Assembly: GCA_910583885.1 (NCBI GenBank)
Contig: CAJUAC010000118.1
Span: 1-5,497, forward strand
Direction of reading: 5' to 3'
Origin: an uncultured Oscillospiraceae bacterium
Lineage (GTDB): Bacteria; Bacillota; Clostridia; Oscillospirales; Oscillospiraceae
Length of the DNA stretch: 5,497 bases
The translations under genes and the position numbers were made by a program. The first letter of the stretch is position 1. Each line of letters starts with the position of its first letter. Shown piece after piece: positions 4,804 through 5,497 of the stretch. The notes beneath the pieces were generated by a model. The model saw only the letters and a list, made by a program, of their open reading frames with translations. It made no database searches and was not told the DNA's origin.

Positions 4804-5497
4804 ATGTCTAAGTTAATCAAGCGCGGCGAGGATGCCCGCAAGGCCCTGGAAACCGGCGTCAACCAGCTGGCCGATACCGTCAAGGTCACTTTGGGCCCCA
4901 AGGGCCGCAACGTGGTGCTGGATAAGAAGTTCGGTGCCCCCCTCATCACCAACGACGGCGTGACCATCGCCAAGGAGATCGAGCTGGACGACCCCTTTGA
5001 GAACATGGGCGCACAGCTGGTCAAGGAGGTCTCCACCAAGACCAACGACGTGGCCGGCGACGGCACCACCACCGCCACCCTGCTGGCCCAGGCCATCATC
5101 GGCGAGGGCCTGAAGAACCTGGCCGCCGGCGCGAACCCCATTGTCATGAAGAAGGGGATCTCCAAGGCCGTCGAGGCTGCTGTGGCCTCCATCAAGGCGA
5201 ATTCCCAGAAGGTCAACGGCACCGACGATATCGCCCGCGTGGGCACCGTCTCCTCCGGTGACGAGGTCATCGGCAAGCTGATTGCTGAGGCGATGGAGAA
5301 GGTCTCCGCCGACGGCGTCATTACCATTGAGGAGTCCAAGACCAGCGACACCTACAGCGAGGTCGTCGAGGGCATGATGTTCGACCGCGGCTATATCTCC
5401 CCCTACATGGCCACCGACATGGAGAAGATGGAGGCCGTGGTGGACGACGCCTATATCCTCATCACCGACAAGAAGATCTCCGTCATCGCCGACATCC
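4804..5497 (+). CDS. groEL: Chaperonin GroEL (Hsp60), 5' part, cut by the window end
   Basis: The first 231 of about 540 residues of the ATP-driven double-ring chaperonin that refolds cytosolic proteins with GroES. The equatorial domain is clear: TVKVTLGPKGRNVVLDKK (25-42) forms the nucleotide pocket, NDGVTIAKEIEL (50-61) carries Asp51 (equivalent to E. coli Asp52), and VAGDGTTTATLLAQ (83-96) carries Asp86 (equivalent to Asp87). The intermediate domain follows (about 135-188), and the apical domain starts near GMMFDRGYISPYMATD (190-205). The second half, including the rest of the apical domain, the second equatorial segment and the C-terminal tail, lies outside the window. No frameshift is seen. 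It follows groES by 120 bases, longer than in many bacteria, but no separate promoter was recognised, so co-transcription from the CIRCE promoter is expected. Confidence 0.99.
   Translation, partial: MSKLIKRGEDARKALETGVNQLADTVKVTLGPKGRNVVLDKKFGAPLITNDGVTIAKEIELDDPFENMGAQLVKEVSTKTNDVAGDGTTTATLLAQAIIGEGLKNLAAGANPIVMKKGISKAVEAAVASIKANSQKVNGTDDIARVGTVSSGDEVIGKLIAEAMEKVSADGVITIEESKTSDTYSEVVEGMMFDRGYISPYMATDMEKMEAVVDDAYILITDKKISVIADI

Noticed and set aside
4794..5351. A 185-codon minus-strand open frame opposite groEL
   Set aside because: It lies within the unmistakable groEL coding sequence and is Ser/Ala/Thr-rich without any domain.

Overview
The window looks like ordinary core-genome DNA from a GC-rich Firmicute, most likely a gut-type Clostridia (Oscillospirales/Flavonifractor-like). 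This is inferred from four things: a PrsA-like lipoprotein foldase, a YegS/BmrU-type lipid kinase, a groES-groEL operon under a perfect CIRCE operator, and strong G/C preference at third codon positions. The species cannot be fixed from the sequence alone. All recognisable genes lie on the + strand.

Layout. Bases 1-170 hold a probable terminator hairpin of an upstream unit (7-39), a second perfect hairpin (51-75), and a good sigma-A promoter with an extended -10 (82-110). This promoter starts a run of housekeeping genes. They are a secreted parvulin-type peptidyl-prolyl isomerase lipoprotein (171-1379), tRNA pseudouridine-55 synthase truB (1381-2247, only 1 base downstream), bifunctional riboflavin kinase/FAD synthetase ribF (2302-3198, TTG start) and a diacylglycerol/lipid kinase (3295-4233). 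The 96-base gap between ribF and the kinase holds a candidate 22-codon small ORF. Then come a T-rich stretch that may terminate the first unit, the groESL promoter with its CIRCE element (4286-4356), groES (4399-4683), a 120-base spacer with a hairpin, and the first 231 codons of groEL (4804 to the window end).

Function. The first four genes serve different jobs: extracytoplasmic protein folding, tRNA T-loop modification, flavin cofactor synthesis and membrane lipid recycling. They appear to be co-transcribed for growth-linked expression rather than forming one pathway. groES and groEL form the cytosolic chaperonin, and the operator predicts repression by HrcA with release on heat or protein-misfolding stress. 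Folding functions thus sit at both ends of the window, one extracytoplasmic and one cytosolic, but nothing in the sequence links their regulation.

I found no mobile element, CRISPR array, tRNA, rRNA, riboswitch or phage gene, and no convincing undescribed system. The points most worth a second look are the unusually long 16-base arms around CIRCE, the placement of a foldase gene directly against truB with no clear ribosome binding site, and the small ORF after ribF.
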